Shown piece by piece: positions 18,813 to 28,151 of a DNA stretch of 64,000 nt. The notes beneath the pieces are model-generated. The model was given only the letters and a program-made list of their open reading frames with translations. It searched no databases and was not told the origin of the DNA. Where the stretch lies: NCBI RefSeq assembly GCF_002205645.1, contig NZ_NIOF01000001.1, positions 1,210,248 through 1,274,247 of the forward strand, given 5' to 3'. Each line of letters opens with the position of its first letter. The stretch's first letter is position 1. The position numbers were made by a program, and so were the translations under genes. The DNA is from Roseateles aquatilis (GTDB lineage: Bacteria; Pseudomonadota; Gammaproteobacteria; Burkholderiales; Burkholderiaceae_C).

Positions 18813-19889
18813 TCAGGTCAACGCTATCCGGGAGTTCTCGTAAATGGGCGCGAGGTCGGCGAGCGAGACGTGACCTTGACAGAGGAAGATCAGCGACAGA
18901 TAGCAATAGCAGAACAGGAACGTCCACGACGACGAGGAAACGGACTCGCCATCCGCGAACACGCTGTTGAGGCGCGTGGCGGCGTTGCCATGTGCCGCCG
19001 CATTGCGGGAGGCGTACAGCAGCGCCAGGATCTGAAAGCGCACCCATTCGGCATCGGCCTCGAACACGTCGCCAGGCTGACCGGAACCCAGCACGTAGCT
19101 CTGAATTTCCTGCTGAATGATCAGCCCGGTCGCGTGAACGAGCTTTCTTGCCTTGTCCGCGTTCGCGCCCGCGATGCCGTAGTCGATCTCCGTTCGATTT
19201 GCCTTCTCCGACACGTTGCAGAGTTGCGCGTACTTGGCGCCGGTGGAGGACGCGATCCTCGCGTGCAAGACTGGGAAGTTCTTCTTGAAGCTCTTGTAGG
19301 ACGACGGGATGAGCAATGTGCGCACGACGGCTGCAGTTCCAGCGTTGGTCGTGTTGTGCGTCTCGACGGCAATGCCGCGAAGAACGTAGGCGGCCACGAA
19401 ATGGAGGTTCTTGTCCGTGGCCGAAGCCGTGTAGTTCTTCAGCAGCTCGAAGACGGTGATCTGTGCCGGCCCGCCAGCGACAGCCGGCAGCGGGATGACG
19501 TTGTTCAAGCGACCCGCGATCGCGTCGGCGACGTTCTTGATGCTGCGACTGTCGGTGAGCTGATCGCTACCTCCCGCGGGCCCGCTCAGATAGAGGTCGT
19601 TGTACGCGTTGTTTGTCGCGGACCACAGCGCATTGAACGCGAGGTCGGGTCGCCGCGGCAGTTGCGAGTACGCATCGAGCAGGCTGGTGGCCGCGACGTA
19701 GGGGATGTTCTGCGGTGTCGCCCAGCCGGCCGGGTCGAGGTGCCGGAACTGCTGATGCCACCCATATCGGGCATGCCCGATGGGGAGCATCTGTGCCTGG
19801 TGTCGCTCCGGCGAATAGGCCGTCACCAGATTCTTCAGGATGTCCAGTTTTTGCTGCGTGGCTGCGTTGTTGTTGGGCGTGGTCGCCAT
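18813..19889 (-). CDS. HEPN-motif protein, putative RNase of the defence island
   Basis: 358 residues from ATG 19889; a longer start at 20006 adds 39 residues without support. The family was not recognised. The protein is helical, and near its C-terminus it has YASRNAAAHGN, in which Arg295-x4-His300 fits the Rx4-6H motif of HEPN ribonucleases. A hydrophobic segment follows (about 323-338). It converges on the HNH gene, ending 75 bp away. Codon use is less GC-biased than in the core genes, consistent with acquisition. An HEPN RNase role is inference. Confidence 0.5.
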   Translation of the reverse strand: MATTPNNNAATQQKLDILKNLVTAYSPERHQAQMLPIGHARYGWHQQFRHLDPAGWATPQNIPYVAATSLLDAYSQLPRRPDLAFNALWSATNNAYNDLYLSGPAGGSDQLTDSRSIKNVADAIAGRLNNVIPLPAVAGGPAQITVFELLKNYTASATDKNLHFVAAYVLRGIAVETHNTTNAGTAAVVRTLLIPSSYKSFKKNFPVLHARIASSTGAKYAQLCNVSEKANRTEIDYGIAGANADKARKLVHATGLIIQQEIQSYVLGSGQPGDVFEADAEWVRFQILALLYASRNAAAHGNAATRLNSVFADGESVSSSSWTFLFCYCYLSLIFLCQGHVSLADLAPIYENSRIALT

Positions 19890-20234
19890 AGGAGTCGGTT
19901 TCCCTGCTTGCTTGTCATGAGTCGCCGCCGCGAAGACCACAGGGCCGTCGGCAGTGGCGGTCAGCAGCATGCCGGACAGGCATAGGTGCGTCACTTCGGG
20001 GATCACACCAATCGCCCAACGGGGAGTTTCATGCCGCTGTCGCCACGGTCGGGAGCGATGCCTTCCGCAGGGCAGGATCCATTGTCCAGTCTCTCCCGGC
20101 TGACGGAACCTGACGCGTCACCGATTCTTGCGCCCCAATCGAGGCGATTCTCCCGGCGCCGACCGATACCTAGAGTCCAAAACACGTCGCCGAACACGGC
20201 GGCGGTTTTTCAACTTATCGACATGGGTGAAGTG
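19890..20234. other. 345-bp intergenic region between divergent genes
   Basis: This stretch separates the HEPN-motif gene from the bacteriocin-type precursor. It is open in one frame on each strand, but neither reading shows recognisable protein features. It presumably holds the two divergent promoters. I could not identify a convincing promoter or operator. Confidence 0.4.
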
Positions 20235-20432
20235 ATGAGAGAACTGACGTCGCAGGAACTGGAGCTTGTCTCCGGCGGAGACAGCTGGGCCGGTACCCCG
20301 GAAGGCCGCGCGCCCTACGTGGGCAGGTTTACGCAATGCATGATCGATTCGGTGGGATGGTCGCAAGGGCGAGCCGAATGGGCGGGGGCGTACTGCGGGG
20401 CGAAGCTGATGTATGAGGCATTGACCTGGTGA
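20235..20432 (+). CDS. Double-glycine bacteriocin-type precursor peptide
   Basis: 65 residues from ATG 20235; an ATG at 20223 would add four. The leader MRELTSQELELVSGG fits the class II bacteriocin/microcin pattern LxxxELxxVxGG, cleaved after Gly-Gly by a C39-peptidase ABC transporter. The predicted mature peptide is 50 residues, with two cysteines (mature positions 20 and 39), four tryptophans and many glycines, so one disulfide is possible. No transporter or obvious immunity gene is next to it. It is followed 32 bp later by a perfect hairpin. Confidence 0.6.
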   Translation: MRELTSQELELVSGGDSWAGTPEGRAPYVGRFTQCMIDSVGWSQGRAEWAGAYCGAKLMYEALTW

Positions 20433-20463
20433 TACTGATCCCGCGTGAGATGCGCCACCAAGG

Positions 20464-20485
20464 GACAGGGCGCTCGCGCCCTGTC
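20464..20485 (+). terminator. Hairpin downstream of the bacteriocin-type gene
   Basis: GACAGGGCGC and its exact reverse complement are separated by TC, giving a 10-bp GC-rich stem. It lies 32 bp after the precursor stop. There is no U tract (ATTGC follows), so it may be a weak or Rho-assisted terminator. Confidence 0.55.
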
Positions 20486-20517
20486 ATTGCTCGTTGAATG
20501 CGCTCAAATGGCTCTTC

Positions 20518-21669
20518 ATGACGATCGAACACCAGAACAGCCACTCGACCAGCGACACAGCGGTTTTCGCCTCCCGCGAGGAGTCGCCATACGAGAAGAG
20601 AATTCAGACGGCGAGAGCACGTCGCGAGACGAGAGTCCAGAAGTTTCTGACGACTGCCTCGGAGAGGTCGAAGCAGGAGTTCGTCGAAGCCCTGCTTGAC
20701 TTGAACTCGATGCTGCTTCGTTACGCCGTGGTCTCGGAGCGTCTCCTCGTCTTCATCGATAACAACGTCATTCAGGACATCCTCAAACACGAACGGGAGA
20801 ACGAGCCCGTTCGGCGAACACGGTTTCATGCGCTCTTGGCGTTGCTGATGCTGGCGGAGGACTTCTACCAATTCGACATCTTCGCGTGCGTGAGCCCGGC
20901 GGTGTTCTACGAAGCAGCGGGACGAGGTTCACGCGGAATCACCGAGACTTATCAGGAAGTCGTCGATGCGATTGCCGGCACCGGCCTTGCAATGCATGCC
21001 GTGGGCTTCGAGAGCCTCGACGTGTTGCCCGAGATCTTCGAACGGATCCGCGCTGATGAATCGAGCATCCGCGGAGCCTTGGACAAGATCAAGCGCACGT
21101 CCTGGAGACACGATTTCGCGCCGACATGGGGAGCCGGCATGAGAATCCCGTTCAGCGTGGCGGAGGAGTCATGCCCCGAGGTGCATCTGAACTACTTCAG
21201 CGCGTGGCACGTGAAGTTCCTGCTCATGCACATCATCGAGCGGCGCATGTTCGATGAGAACGAACAGAACAAGGCCGCTCGCAAGCTGATGTTGAAGCCA
21301 TCGGAAAGGGCGTTCTCGATCCTCAAGTCCAAGGGCGAAGGGGTCGAAGGCCTGGGGGACATCGAGCTTCTGACGCACTGCGACCTGGGGAATCAAACAC
21401 TGCGACGCTCGCCCTCGATCACCATGGGCGTCACCTTCGACAGGAGCCTTCGTGATGCCCTGCTGAAACGAGCCACTGTACGAAGTCAGATGTCGGCGAG
21501 AGGCGGCGTCGACGATCCGGCGGACAGCGCCTTCCGATTCACGCACATGCTGCGGAGTTCCCAGCGTCGGGCCGAGAAGAGCAAACAAAGAATGCAGGAG
21601 TACGACGCGCTCCTCGGGGACTTCTTTCAGTGGATGGGCAAGCATCTCCTCTCCACGGAGAAGGGCTGA
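20518..21669 (+). CDS. Unknown protein with a possible PIN-like nuclease fold
   Basis: 383 residues from ATG 20518; a TTG at 20494 is the alternative, and neither has a strong ribosome binding site. The segment RLLVFIDNNVIQDIL (Asp81) resembles the first strand and acid of PIN domains. Later acids in GDIELLTHCDLGNQ (Asp281, Asp289) could complete an active site. The C-terminus is highly charged. GC content is lower than in core genes. No family could be named; placement in a defence-like island is the main context. Confidence 0.4.
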   Translation: MTIEHQNSHSTSDTAVFASREESPYEKRIQTARARRETRVQKFLTTASERSKQEFVEALLDLNSMLLRYAVVSERLLVFIDNNVIQDILKHERENEPVRRTRFHALLALLMLAEDFYQFDIFACVSPAVFYEAAGRGSRGITETYQEVVDAIAGTGLAMHAVGFESLDVLPEIFERIRADESSIRGALDKIKRTSWRHDFAPTWGAGMRIPFSVAEESCPEVHLNYFSAWHVKFLLMHIIERRMFDENEQNKAARKLMLKPSERAFSILKSKGEGVEGLGDIELLTHCDLGNQTLRRSPSITMGVTFDRSLRDALLKRATVRSQMSARGGVDDPADSAFRFTHMLRSSQRRAEKSKQRMQEYDALLGDFFQWMGKHLLSTEKG

Positions 21670-21833
21670 TGGCTTTGGGCTCAGGTTCGGCCGCGCCCTC
21701 TTCCCTTCACTTGACCTCAGCGGGTGTCGCCCCGTGAATTAAGCAACGATGGGGGCACTCCTCACCGTCCACTCGACCCCATGAAACGGCGGTGAGTTCC
21801 GGATACTCCCGGCACAACTTCAGGGAGAGCCGA

Positions 21834-22706
21834 ATGGCCAGAAGAAAAAGGACCTCGCCCGCCGAGGATCTACTCAATGTCTTCGCGTTGCTGCCGTGGT
21901 GGTTGTGCGTCGTGCTGGCGGCGGTCAGCTACGTCGGTCTACACGCGGTGGCCTCCCGGCCTGCGCTCAAGCCACAGGTCGGCGTTGATCCCATGTCGCA
22001 GCTGACCTCCCTGGTAACCGGGGCTGGACTCCAGGGGCTTGCCACGGTTGGCCAGTACGCGTTGCCCATCCTGTTGCTTGCCGCGGCGGTGATGTCCGTG
22101 GTGCGGCGAAGGGCTCGCCGACAGTTGGTCGAGCAAACGGCTCGAGGCCAGGATGCCGCGGCCATCGATGGCATGACCTGGCACCAGTTTGAATTGCTCG
22201 TGGGGGAAGGATTCAGGCAACAGGGCTACATCGTCACCGAGCTCGGTGGAAGCGGTCCCGATGGCGGCGTTGATCTCGTGCTTCGTCGTCCTGGGAAGAA
22301 CGGCAGCGAGACATTCCTCGTGCAGTGCAAGCAGTGGAAGGCCTACCAGGTCGGCGTGGACGTCGTGCGCGAGCTGTATGGCGTGATGGCGGCAAAGGGC
22401 GCGGCGGGCGGCTTCGTGGTGACGTCGGGGACGTTCACCCAGGAAGCCATGGCATTTGCAGACGGGCGGAACGTGCAGCTTGTTGATGGGCCGAAGTTGC
22501 AGGAGCTTCTGGCGGCGGGGAAGATCGTTCCTAGAAGCACTCCCCGCCCTACACCGCCGGCATCTCCCGAGCTGACCACGATGGTCGTTTGCCCGGCTTG
22601 CTCGCATCCCATGGTCCGGCGTGTGGCCAAGCATGGCCCGAATGCGGGGCAAGCGTTTTATGGGTGCTCGACGTATCCGGTTTGCAAGGGGACGCGGCCG
22701 GCTTGA
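21834..22706 (+). CDS. Membrane-bound Mrr-type restriction endonuclease
   Basis: 290 residues from ATG 21834 (GGGAGAG site). Two membrane helices (about 17-38 and 73-90) are followed by an Mrr_cat domain (about 112-225): GSGPDGGVDLVLRR with Asp147 and FLVQCKQWK with the Gln164-x-Lys166 catalytic pair. A topoisomerase-like zinc ribbon (Cys253, Cys256, Cys278, Cys284) ends the protein. Mrr enzymes cut modified or foreign DNA. Tethering to the membrane suggests action on incoming DNA, which is inference. Confidence 0.85.
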   Translation: MARRKRTSPAEDLLNVFALLPWWLCVVLAAVSYVGLHAVASRPALKPQVGVDPMSQLTSLVTGAGLQGLATVGQYALPILLLAAAVMSVVRRRARRQLVEQTARGQDAAAIDGMTWHQFELLVGEGFRQQGYIVTELGGSGPDGGVDLVLRRPGKNGSETFLVQCKQWKAYQVGVDVVRELYGVMAAKGAAGGFVVTSGTFTQEAMAFADGRNVQLVDGPKLQELLAAGKIVPRSTPRPTPPASPELTTMVVCPACSHPMVRRVAKHGPNAGQAFYGCSTYPVCKGTRPA

Positions 22707-22803
22707 TGGGGACGCTTGTCGGCCTCAAGGAACAGTTCAGCGATGCCAGGTTAGCTATCGGCGTCTTCGATGCGTCGAGGGGCAGCCAGGTACATGTCGA
22801 GCA

Positions 22804-23175
22804 TCAACTGCTCTGTTTCATCACGTAGTCGAACGCCGACTGGCCCAAGCCTTTGACCGCATCGAAGGTCAGCTGCAAGCCCTTCTCCTTAGCCGTGGTC
22901 TTAATGCGCTCCCACATCGGCCGACTGCGCAGCGTGTCTAGCAAGTCATGGCCCTGCCATGTCAACTCCGGCGACAAAATCGCGGGCCCAGTCATTGGGC
23001 CGGCGTCAATCGCTTCAATGAAACCGGCCGTCCACAGCAGCAACGCATGTTCGCTCTTGCCTTGGTCGTCGGCAACACCTCCGACTCAGTAGCCGAATGG
23101 GCTGCGCTCGGATGCAGTTAGCGTCTCCACCTTTATCAGCAGGTCGCAGATCACGTCCCGGTTGCGTTTCCTGCA
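22804..23175 (-). pseudogene. Broken DUF2513 gene
   Basis: The downstream part (22804-23043) reads HALLLWTAGFIEA...LTWQGHDLLDTLRS..., the conserved C-terminal half of DUF2513. The same frame continues upstream as RKRNRDVICDLLIKVET, matching the family's N-terminus. The two halves are separated by an in-frame TGA at 23086-23088, and no ATG precedes the first half. It lies directly beside the 3' end of the tRNA gene, as decayed island genes often do. Frame and stop were checked base by base; the 5' boundary is approximate. Confidence 0.6.
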
Positions 23176-23196
23176 CCCTCCCAGGCTGGTATCAAG

Positions 23197-23273
23197 TGGT
23201 AGGCCGTACAGGACTTGAACCTGTGACCAAAGGATTATGAGTCCTCTGCTCTAACCAACTGAGCTAACGGCCC
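23197..23273 (-). tRNA. tRNA with anticodon CAU, probably tRNA-Ile2 (lysidine type)
   Basis: 77 nt including encoded CCA. The acceptor stem GGGCCGT pairs with ACGGCCT (G1-U72), with discriminator A73. The anticodon loop is CTCATAA, anticodon CAT. The arms GAGGA/TCCTT and ACAGG/CCTGT pair fully. C4-G69 and C5-G68 are pairs associated with recognition by TilS, so tRNA-Ile2 is favoured over elongator tRNA-Met. The accessory island abuts its 3' side. Confidence 0.85.
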
Positions 23274-23342
23274 CCTGGGGGTAATACGTGTTTGCGAAAC
23301 CTGGCGGGATCGCGTTCCGGCCTTGCACCGAAGCGGCGGATT

Positions 23343-24368
23343 CTACTTCTGCGACAGCGCGTTGCTGACCATCCGCGACGTGATGTCCACGATCTCGATC
23401 ATCCGGTCGTACGCCATCCGCGTCGGCCCGATCACTCCGAGCGTCCCCACCACCTGCCCATCCACTTCGTAGTTCGCCGACACCACCGACAGCTCCTCCA
23501 CCGGCACCATCTGACTCTCCCCCCCGATGTAGATCCGCACCCCTTCCGCGCGCGACGACACATCCAGCAGCCGCATCAACTGCGTCTTCTGCTCGAAGAG
23601 ATCGAACATCCGGCGCAGGCTGCCCATGTCGTGGTTGAAGTCCTGAATGGTCAGCAGGTTCCGCTCCCCGCTGATGATCACCGCCTCCTGCTCCCGCATG
23701 CCTTGCGGGCCGACATCCACCGCCGCGCTCATCAGCGCCGCGATCTCGCCGCGCAGGGCGTCGACCTCCGTCCTCAGCCGGTCCCGCACCACGTCCAGGC
23801 TCATCCCCGAGTAATGCGCGTTCAGCCGGTTGCTGGCCTCCGTCAGGTCACCCTGCGTCAGGTCCTGCGCCGTGAACACCAACCGGTTCTGCACGTCCCC
23901 ATCCGGCGATACCATGATCACCAGCACCCGGCGATCACCGAGCCGCAGGAACTCGATGTGGTGGAACACCGCGCTCTTGCGCGGCGACGTCACCACCCCC
24001 ACGAAACTCGACAGGTTGGACAGCAGTTGCGCCGCGTTGGCGATCACGCGCTGCGGCTGGTCGGGCAGCAGCTGGCTTTCGAAAGAGCTGGCCGTGTCCC
24101 GCGGCAGACCCGGCTTGGCGGTCAGCAAGGTGTCGACGAAGAGCCGGTAGCCGCGCGCCGTCGGGATCCGCCCAGCGCTGGTGTGCGGGCTGGCGATCAG
24201 CCCCAGCTCTTCCAGGTCGGCCATCACGTTGCGGATGGTCGCGGGGCTCAGCTCCAGGCCCGAAGCGCGCGAGAGCGTGCGCGACCCCACCGGCTGGCCG
24301 TCGGCGATGTACCTCTCCACCAGAGCCTTGAGCAGTAATTTCGCGCGGTCGTCGAGCATGTTTTTCAT
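23343..24368 (-). CDS. hrcA: Heat-inducible transcription repressor HrcA
   Basis: 341 residues starting [21 protein letters not shown], the family's N-terminus. A winged-helix domain ([18 protein letters not shown]) is followed by the GAF-like HrcA core and dimerisation segment. HrcA represses groESL/dnaK-type operons through CIRCE elements; no CIRCE site is visible here. It is divergent from nadK with 72 bp between starts, a classic proteobacterial arrangement. A longer in-frame reading upstream is antisense to nadK and is rejected. Confidence 0.96.
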   Translation of the reverse strand: MKNMLDDRAKLLLKALVERYIADGQPVGSRTLSRASGLELSPATIRNVMADLEELGLIASPHTSAGRIPTARGYRLFVDTLLTAKPGLPRDTASSFESQLLPDQPQRVIANAAQLLSNLSSFVGVVTSPRKSAVFHHIEFLRLGDRRVLVIMVSPDGDVQNRLVFTAQDLTQGDLTEASNRLNAHYSGMSLDVVRDRLRTEVDALRGEIAALMSAAVDVGPQGMREQEAVIISGERNLLTIQDFNHDMGSLRRMFDLFEQKTQLMRLLDVSSRAEGVRIYIGGESQMVPVEELSVVSANYEVDGQVVGTLGVIGPTRMAYDRMIEIVDITSRMVSNALSQK

Positions 24369-24440
24369 TCTAGTGACCCCCGCCGGCTCCCTCTGCCGAC
24401 ACCCCTGTCCGGTCACATCGCTGTGGTGTAATTCCGCGCT

Positions 24441-25316
24441 ATGTCCAAGCGCTTCCGTCATGTGGCGATCGTCGGAAAACCCCAGTCGCGGGGAATCCGC
24501 CCCATCCTGGAGGAGATTGCCGAATTTGTCGCCTCCCTGGGATTGGATGTTTCCCTGGAACAGGAGACGGCCGAGAGCACCGGCATCACCAACCTGCCCG
24601 CCCTGAGCCACGCGGAACTGGGCCTGCAGTGCGACCTGGCGATCGTCATCGGCGGCGACGGCACCATGCTCGGCTTCGCCCGCCAGGTCGCCCGCCACGG
24701 CCTGCCCCTGGTCGGCATCAACCAGGGCCGCCTGGGGTTCATCACCGACATCTCCGCCGACCAGTACAAGGAGGCCCTCGCCTCCATCCTCGCCGGCGAC
24801 TACGAGATCGAGCACCGCTCCCTGCTCGAAGGCGCCGTCATCCGTGACGGCGAGCAGATCTTCTCCGGCGTCGCCCTCAACGACGTCGTCGTCTCCCGCG
24901 GCGCCACCGCCGCCATGGTCGAGCTGCGCGTCGACGTGGGCGAGGAATTCGTCGCCAACATGCGCGCCGACGGCGTCATCGTCGGCACGCCCACCGGCTC
25001 CACCGCCTACGCGCTGTCGGCCGGCGGCCCCATCCTGCACCCCGGCATCGGCGGCTGGGTGCTGCTGCCCATCGCCTCGCACGCGCTGTCCAACCGCCCC
25101 ATCGTGCTGCCCGACAACGGCGAGGTCCGCCTCACCATCGTCGCCGGCCGGGACGCCAGCGTGAACTTCGACATGCAGTCCCTGGCCAGCCTGCTGCACG
25201 GCGACTGCATCACCGTGCGCCGCTCCCAGCACCGCGCACCGTTCCTGCACCCGCGCGGCTGGAGCTACTACGCCACGCTGCGCCGCAAGCTGCGCTGGAA
25301 CGAGGGGACGAACTGA
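24441..25316 (+). CDS. nadK: NAD kinase
   Basis: 291 residues, normal length. The family motifs are present: [31 protein letters not shown] and [16 protein letters not shown]. It phosphorylates NAD to NADP in the cytoplasm. Its stop overlaps the recN start (TGATG), so the two are co-translated as is common in proteobacteria. Confidence 0.97.
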   Translation: MSKRFRHVAIVGKPQSRGIRPILEEIAEFVASLGLDVSLEQETAESTGITNLPALSHAELGLQCDLAIVIGGDGTMLGFARQVARHGLPLVGINQGRLGFITDISADQYKEALASILAGDYEIEHRSLLEGAVIRDGEQIFSGVALNDVVVSRGATAAMVELRVDVGEEFVANMRADGVIVGTPTGSTAYALSAGGPILHPGIGGWVLLPIASHALSNRPIVLPDNGEVRLTIVAGRDASVNFDMQSLASLLHGDCITVRRSQHRAPFLHPRGWSYYATLRRKLRWNEGTN

Positions 25317-27043
25317 TGCTGCGCCGACTGAGCCTCAAGGACTTCGTCATCGTCCCCACGCTCGAACTCGACTTCGCCGCCGGCTTCTCCGCCCTCACCG
25401 GTGAAACCGGCGCCGGCAAGTCCATCCTGATCGACGCGCTGCAACTGGCGCTCGGCTCCCGCGGCGAGGCCGCCGTGGTGCGCGAGGGCGCCACCCGCGC
25501 CGAGATCTCCGCCGAGTTCGACCGCCCCGCCGCCCTCGCCCACTGGCTGGAGGAAGCCGGCTTCGAATCGTCCGCCGAGCATCACGCCGACCACCCCGAC
25601 ACGCTGCTGCTGCGTCGCGTCATCGACGCGCAAGGCAAGAGCCGCGCGTGGATCAACGGCGGCGCCGCCACCGTCGCGCAGTTGCGGGAACTGGCCGAGC
25701 ACCTGCTCGACATCCACGGCCAGCACGCCTGGCAAGGCTTGACCCGCCCGGCCAGCGTGCGCGAGCTGCTGGACAGCTTCGCCCAGATCGACGCCAGGCC
25801 GCTGGCCGCCGCCCATGCCGCCTGGCGCCAGGCCAGCGAGGCCTTGGCCGCCGCGCAATCGAAGCAGGCCGACCTGGCCCGCGAGCATGAACGCCTGAGC
25901 TGGCAGATCGCCGAGATCAACCGCCTCGCGCCCGCCGCCGACGAGTGGGACGAGCTCAACGCCGAGCACTCGCGCCTGTCGCATGCGCAGTCGCTGATGG
26001 ACGCCACGCGCGGCGCGCTGGAACGCATCGCCGATGCCGAGATCAACGCCCAGGCGCTGATCGATGAGGCGCTGTCCGCGCTGCACGACGTGCTGGCCTA
26101 CGACGCCGGCCTGCAGGACACCGTCAACGCGCTGCAGGGCGCGCAGGCGCAGTTGCAGGACGCCGCCCACAGCCTGAGCGCCTACCTGCACGCGGCGGAT
26201 CTCGACCCCGAGCGCCTGCAGCAACTCGACGAGCGCCTGTCCGCGTGGGTCACGCTGGCGCGCCGTTATCGCCGCCAGCCGGTGGACCTGCCGGCGCTGC
26301 ATCAGGAATGGAAGGCCGAGCTCGCGCAGCTCGATGCCGCCACCGACCTCGACGGCCTGCAGGCGAAACAGGCCGCGGCGTTGAAGGCGTTCCAGAAGGA
26401 AGCGAAGCTGGTCGGCGCGGCCCGCGCGAAGGCGGCGCCGGCGCTGTCCGGCGCGGTGTCGCAGGCGATGCAGCAGTTGGGCATGTCCGGCGGGCGCTTC
26501 GAGGTCGCGCTGTTGCCGCAGGACGAGCCGCAGAGCTTCGGGCTCGAATCCGCCGAGTTCCTCGTCGCCGGTCACGCCGGTAGCACGCCCCGGCCGCTGG
26601 CCAAGGTCGCGTCCGGCGGCGAGCTGTCGCGCATCGCACTGGCCATCGCCGTCACGACCAGCCAGCGCAACAGCGGCGCCGGCACGTTGATCTTCGACGA
26701 GATCGACGCCGGTGTCGGCGGCGCCGTCGCGGAGACCGTCGGCCGGCTCATGAAGCAGCTCGGCCAACGCGCCCAGGTGCTGGCCGTCACGCACCTGCCG
26801 CAGGTCGCCGCCTGCGCGGACCACCACTTCCTCGTCGCCAAGGCGCTCAAGGACGGCAAGACCAATTCCGACGTCCGCCCCATCGCCGGCGAGGCCCGCA
26901 CCGCGGAGATCGCTCGCATGCTCGGCGGCGAGCGCCTGTCGTCGACCAGCCTGGCGCATGCCCGGGAAATGCTCGACCTGTCTGCCCGCGCCGCGCCCCA
27001 GCCCGCCGACACGGGCCCCCGCGGCAAGAAAGTGAAACCATGA
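25316..27043 (+). CDS. recN: DNA repair ATPase RecN
   Basis: 575 residues of an SMC-like protein. Walker A is [10 protein letters not shown] (about residue 30), a long coiled-coil middle follows, then the signature [11 protein letters not shown], Walker [14 protein letters not shown] and the switch TGHLP-like [14 protein letters not shown]. RecN acts in double-strand break repair. The start overlaps the nadK stop by one base; its stop overlaps rapZ by four. Confidence 0.96.
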   Translation: MLRRLSLKDFVIVPTLELDFAAGFSALTGETGAGKSILIDALQLALGSRGEAAVVREGATRAEISAEFDRPAALAHWLEEAGFESSAEHHADHPDTLLLRRVIDAQGKSRAWINGGAATVAQLRELAEHLLDIHGQHAWQGLTRPASVRELLDSFAQIDARPLAAAHAAWRQASEALAAAQSKQADLAREHERLSWQIAEINRLAPAADEWDELNAEHSRLSHAQSLMDATRGALERIADAEINAQALIDEALSALHDVLAYDAGLQDTVNALQGAQAQLQDAAHSLSAYLHAADLDPERLQQLDERLSAWVTLARRYRRQPVDLPALHQEWKAELAQLDAATDLDGLQAKQAAALKAFQKEAKLVGAARAKAAPALSGAVSQAMQQLGMSGGRFEVALLPQDEPQSFGLESAEFLVAGHAGSTPRPLAKVASGGELSRIALAIAVTTSQRNSGAGTLIFDEIDAGVGGAVAETVGRLMKQLGQRAQVLAVTHLPQVAACADHHFLVAKALKDGKTNSDVRPIAGEARTAEIARMLGGERLSSTSLAHAREMLDLSARAAPQPADTGPRGKKVKP

Positions 27044-28047
27044 ACGCGCCCGACCCGACGATGACGCCGGGCTCCCTTCCCGCCCAGGACAGCGCCTCGC
27101 CCACGACGCCATCCCCGATCACGACCGAGCCCGAAGCCACCAGCGCGACCCCGGGGGACCACCCGGCCGCGACCGCGGCGAAGGGCAGCGACGTGGTGCT
27201 GGTCACGGGCATGTCCGGCGGCGGCAAGTCGATCGCGATGCATGCGCTGGAGGACGCCGGTTTCTTCTGCGTCGACAACCTGCCGCCCGAACTGCTGCCG
27301 CAGTTCCTGGAGCTCGAGAAACGCCGCGGCTGGCGCCGGGTCGCGATCGCGGTCGACGTGCGCAGCGCCGGCTCGCTGCCGCAACTGCTGCTGCACATCA
27401 AGGAGATGCGCCAGACCGGCATCTCGCTGCGCTCCATCTTCCTGGACGCCGACAACGACACGCTGCTGCGCCGCTTCTCCGAGACCCGCCGCCCTCACCC
27501 GCTGCGCGTGGGCACCGAGGACAGCGACACGCACCGCGCGCTGCAGGAAGCGATCGCGCTGGAGCGCGAGCTGCTGACGCCGCTGCGCATGGAGTCCACC
27601 GTCATCGACAGCAGCCAGCTCCGCCCCGCGCAATTGCGCGCCTGGGTGCGCGACCTGGTGCGCGCGAGCGGTTCGTCGCTGACGCTGGTCTTCGAGTCCT
27701 TCGCCTTCAAGCACGGCGTGCCCAGCGACGCGGACTTCGTCTTCGACGTTCGCGTGCTGCCCAATCCGTATTACGACCGCGAGCTGCGCCCGCTCACCGG
27801 ACGCGATGCCCCGGTGGCCGCCTACCTGGAAGTGCAGCCCGAGGTGCGGCTGATGCTCAGCCAGATCGGCGCCTTCATCGCGCAATGGCTGCCGAACTTC
27901 GGCCAGGACCAGCGGAGCTACCTGACCGTCGCGATCGGTTGCACCGGCGGGCAGCATCGATCCGTCTACCTCGTGGAGACGCTGGCCAAGCAGTTCGCCT
28001 TCCACGGCCAGGTACTCAAGCGACATCGGGAACTCGACGCACGCTGA
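27040..28047 (+). CDS. rapZ: RNase adapter / nucleotide-binding protein RapZ
   Basis: 335 residues. Walker A is GMSGGGKS (57-64), then [14 protein letters not shown], and the C-terminal domain has [21 protein letters not shown] and [11 protein letters not shown]. In E. coli RapZ directs RNase E to the GlmZ sRNA and so controls glucosamine-6-phosphate synthesis. A Pro/Thr-rich N-terminal extension of about 48 residues precedes the usual start of the family. The extension follows directly from the ATGA overlap with recN, so it is probably translated. Confidence 0.93.
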   Translation: MNAPDPTMTPGSLPAQDSASPTTPSPITTEPEATSATPGDHPAATAAKGSDVVLVTGMSGGGKSIAMHALEDAGFFCVDNLPPELLPQFLELEKRRGWRRVAIAVDVRSAGSLPQLLLHIKEMRQTGISLRSIFLDADNDTLLRRFSETRRPHPLRVGTEDSDTHRALQEAIALERELLTPLRMESTVIDSSQLRPAQLRAWVRDLVRASGSSLTLVFESFAFKHGVPSDADFVFDVRVLPNPYYDRELRPLTGRDAPVAAYLEVQPEVRLMLSQIGAFIAQWLPNFGQDQRSYLTVAIGCTGGQHRSVYLVETLAKQFAFHGQVLKRHRELDAR

Positions 28048-28095
28048 AGCAGGCCGCGTTCAGCACGTCGGATTTGCAGGCGGCACCGTTTATGG

Positions 28096-28107
28096 GTGAC
28101 GCGTCAC
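28096..28107. promoter_or_regulatory. Perfect palindrome upstream of an unknown gene
   Basis: GTGACGCGTCAC is a 12-bp perfect palindrome. It lies 45 bp before the GTG start at 28152 and 49 bp after rapZ. Flanking CACCG and CGGTG partly extend the symmetry. It could be an operator for the downstream gene; no regulator is identified. Confidence 0.35.
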
Positions 28108-28151
28108 GGTGCAGGTGACCACTGACCGGCTTTCCATCCGTGGAGGTCGTC

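Noticed and set aside
23086..23088. In-frame TGA read as selenocysteine in the DUF2513 gene
   Set aside because: The family has no Cys or Sec at this position and no start codon precedes it, so decay is simpler.
23197..23273. Elongator tRNA-Met for the CAU tRNA
   Set aside because: C4-G69 and C5-G68 in the acceptor stem fit the TilS-recognised tRNA-Ile2 better, although sequence alone does not settle it.
23343..25250. HrcA extended upstream by about 290 codons
   Set aside because: The extension is antisense to nadK; HrcA's conserved start is at 24368.
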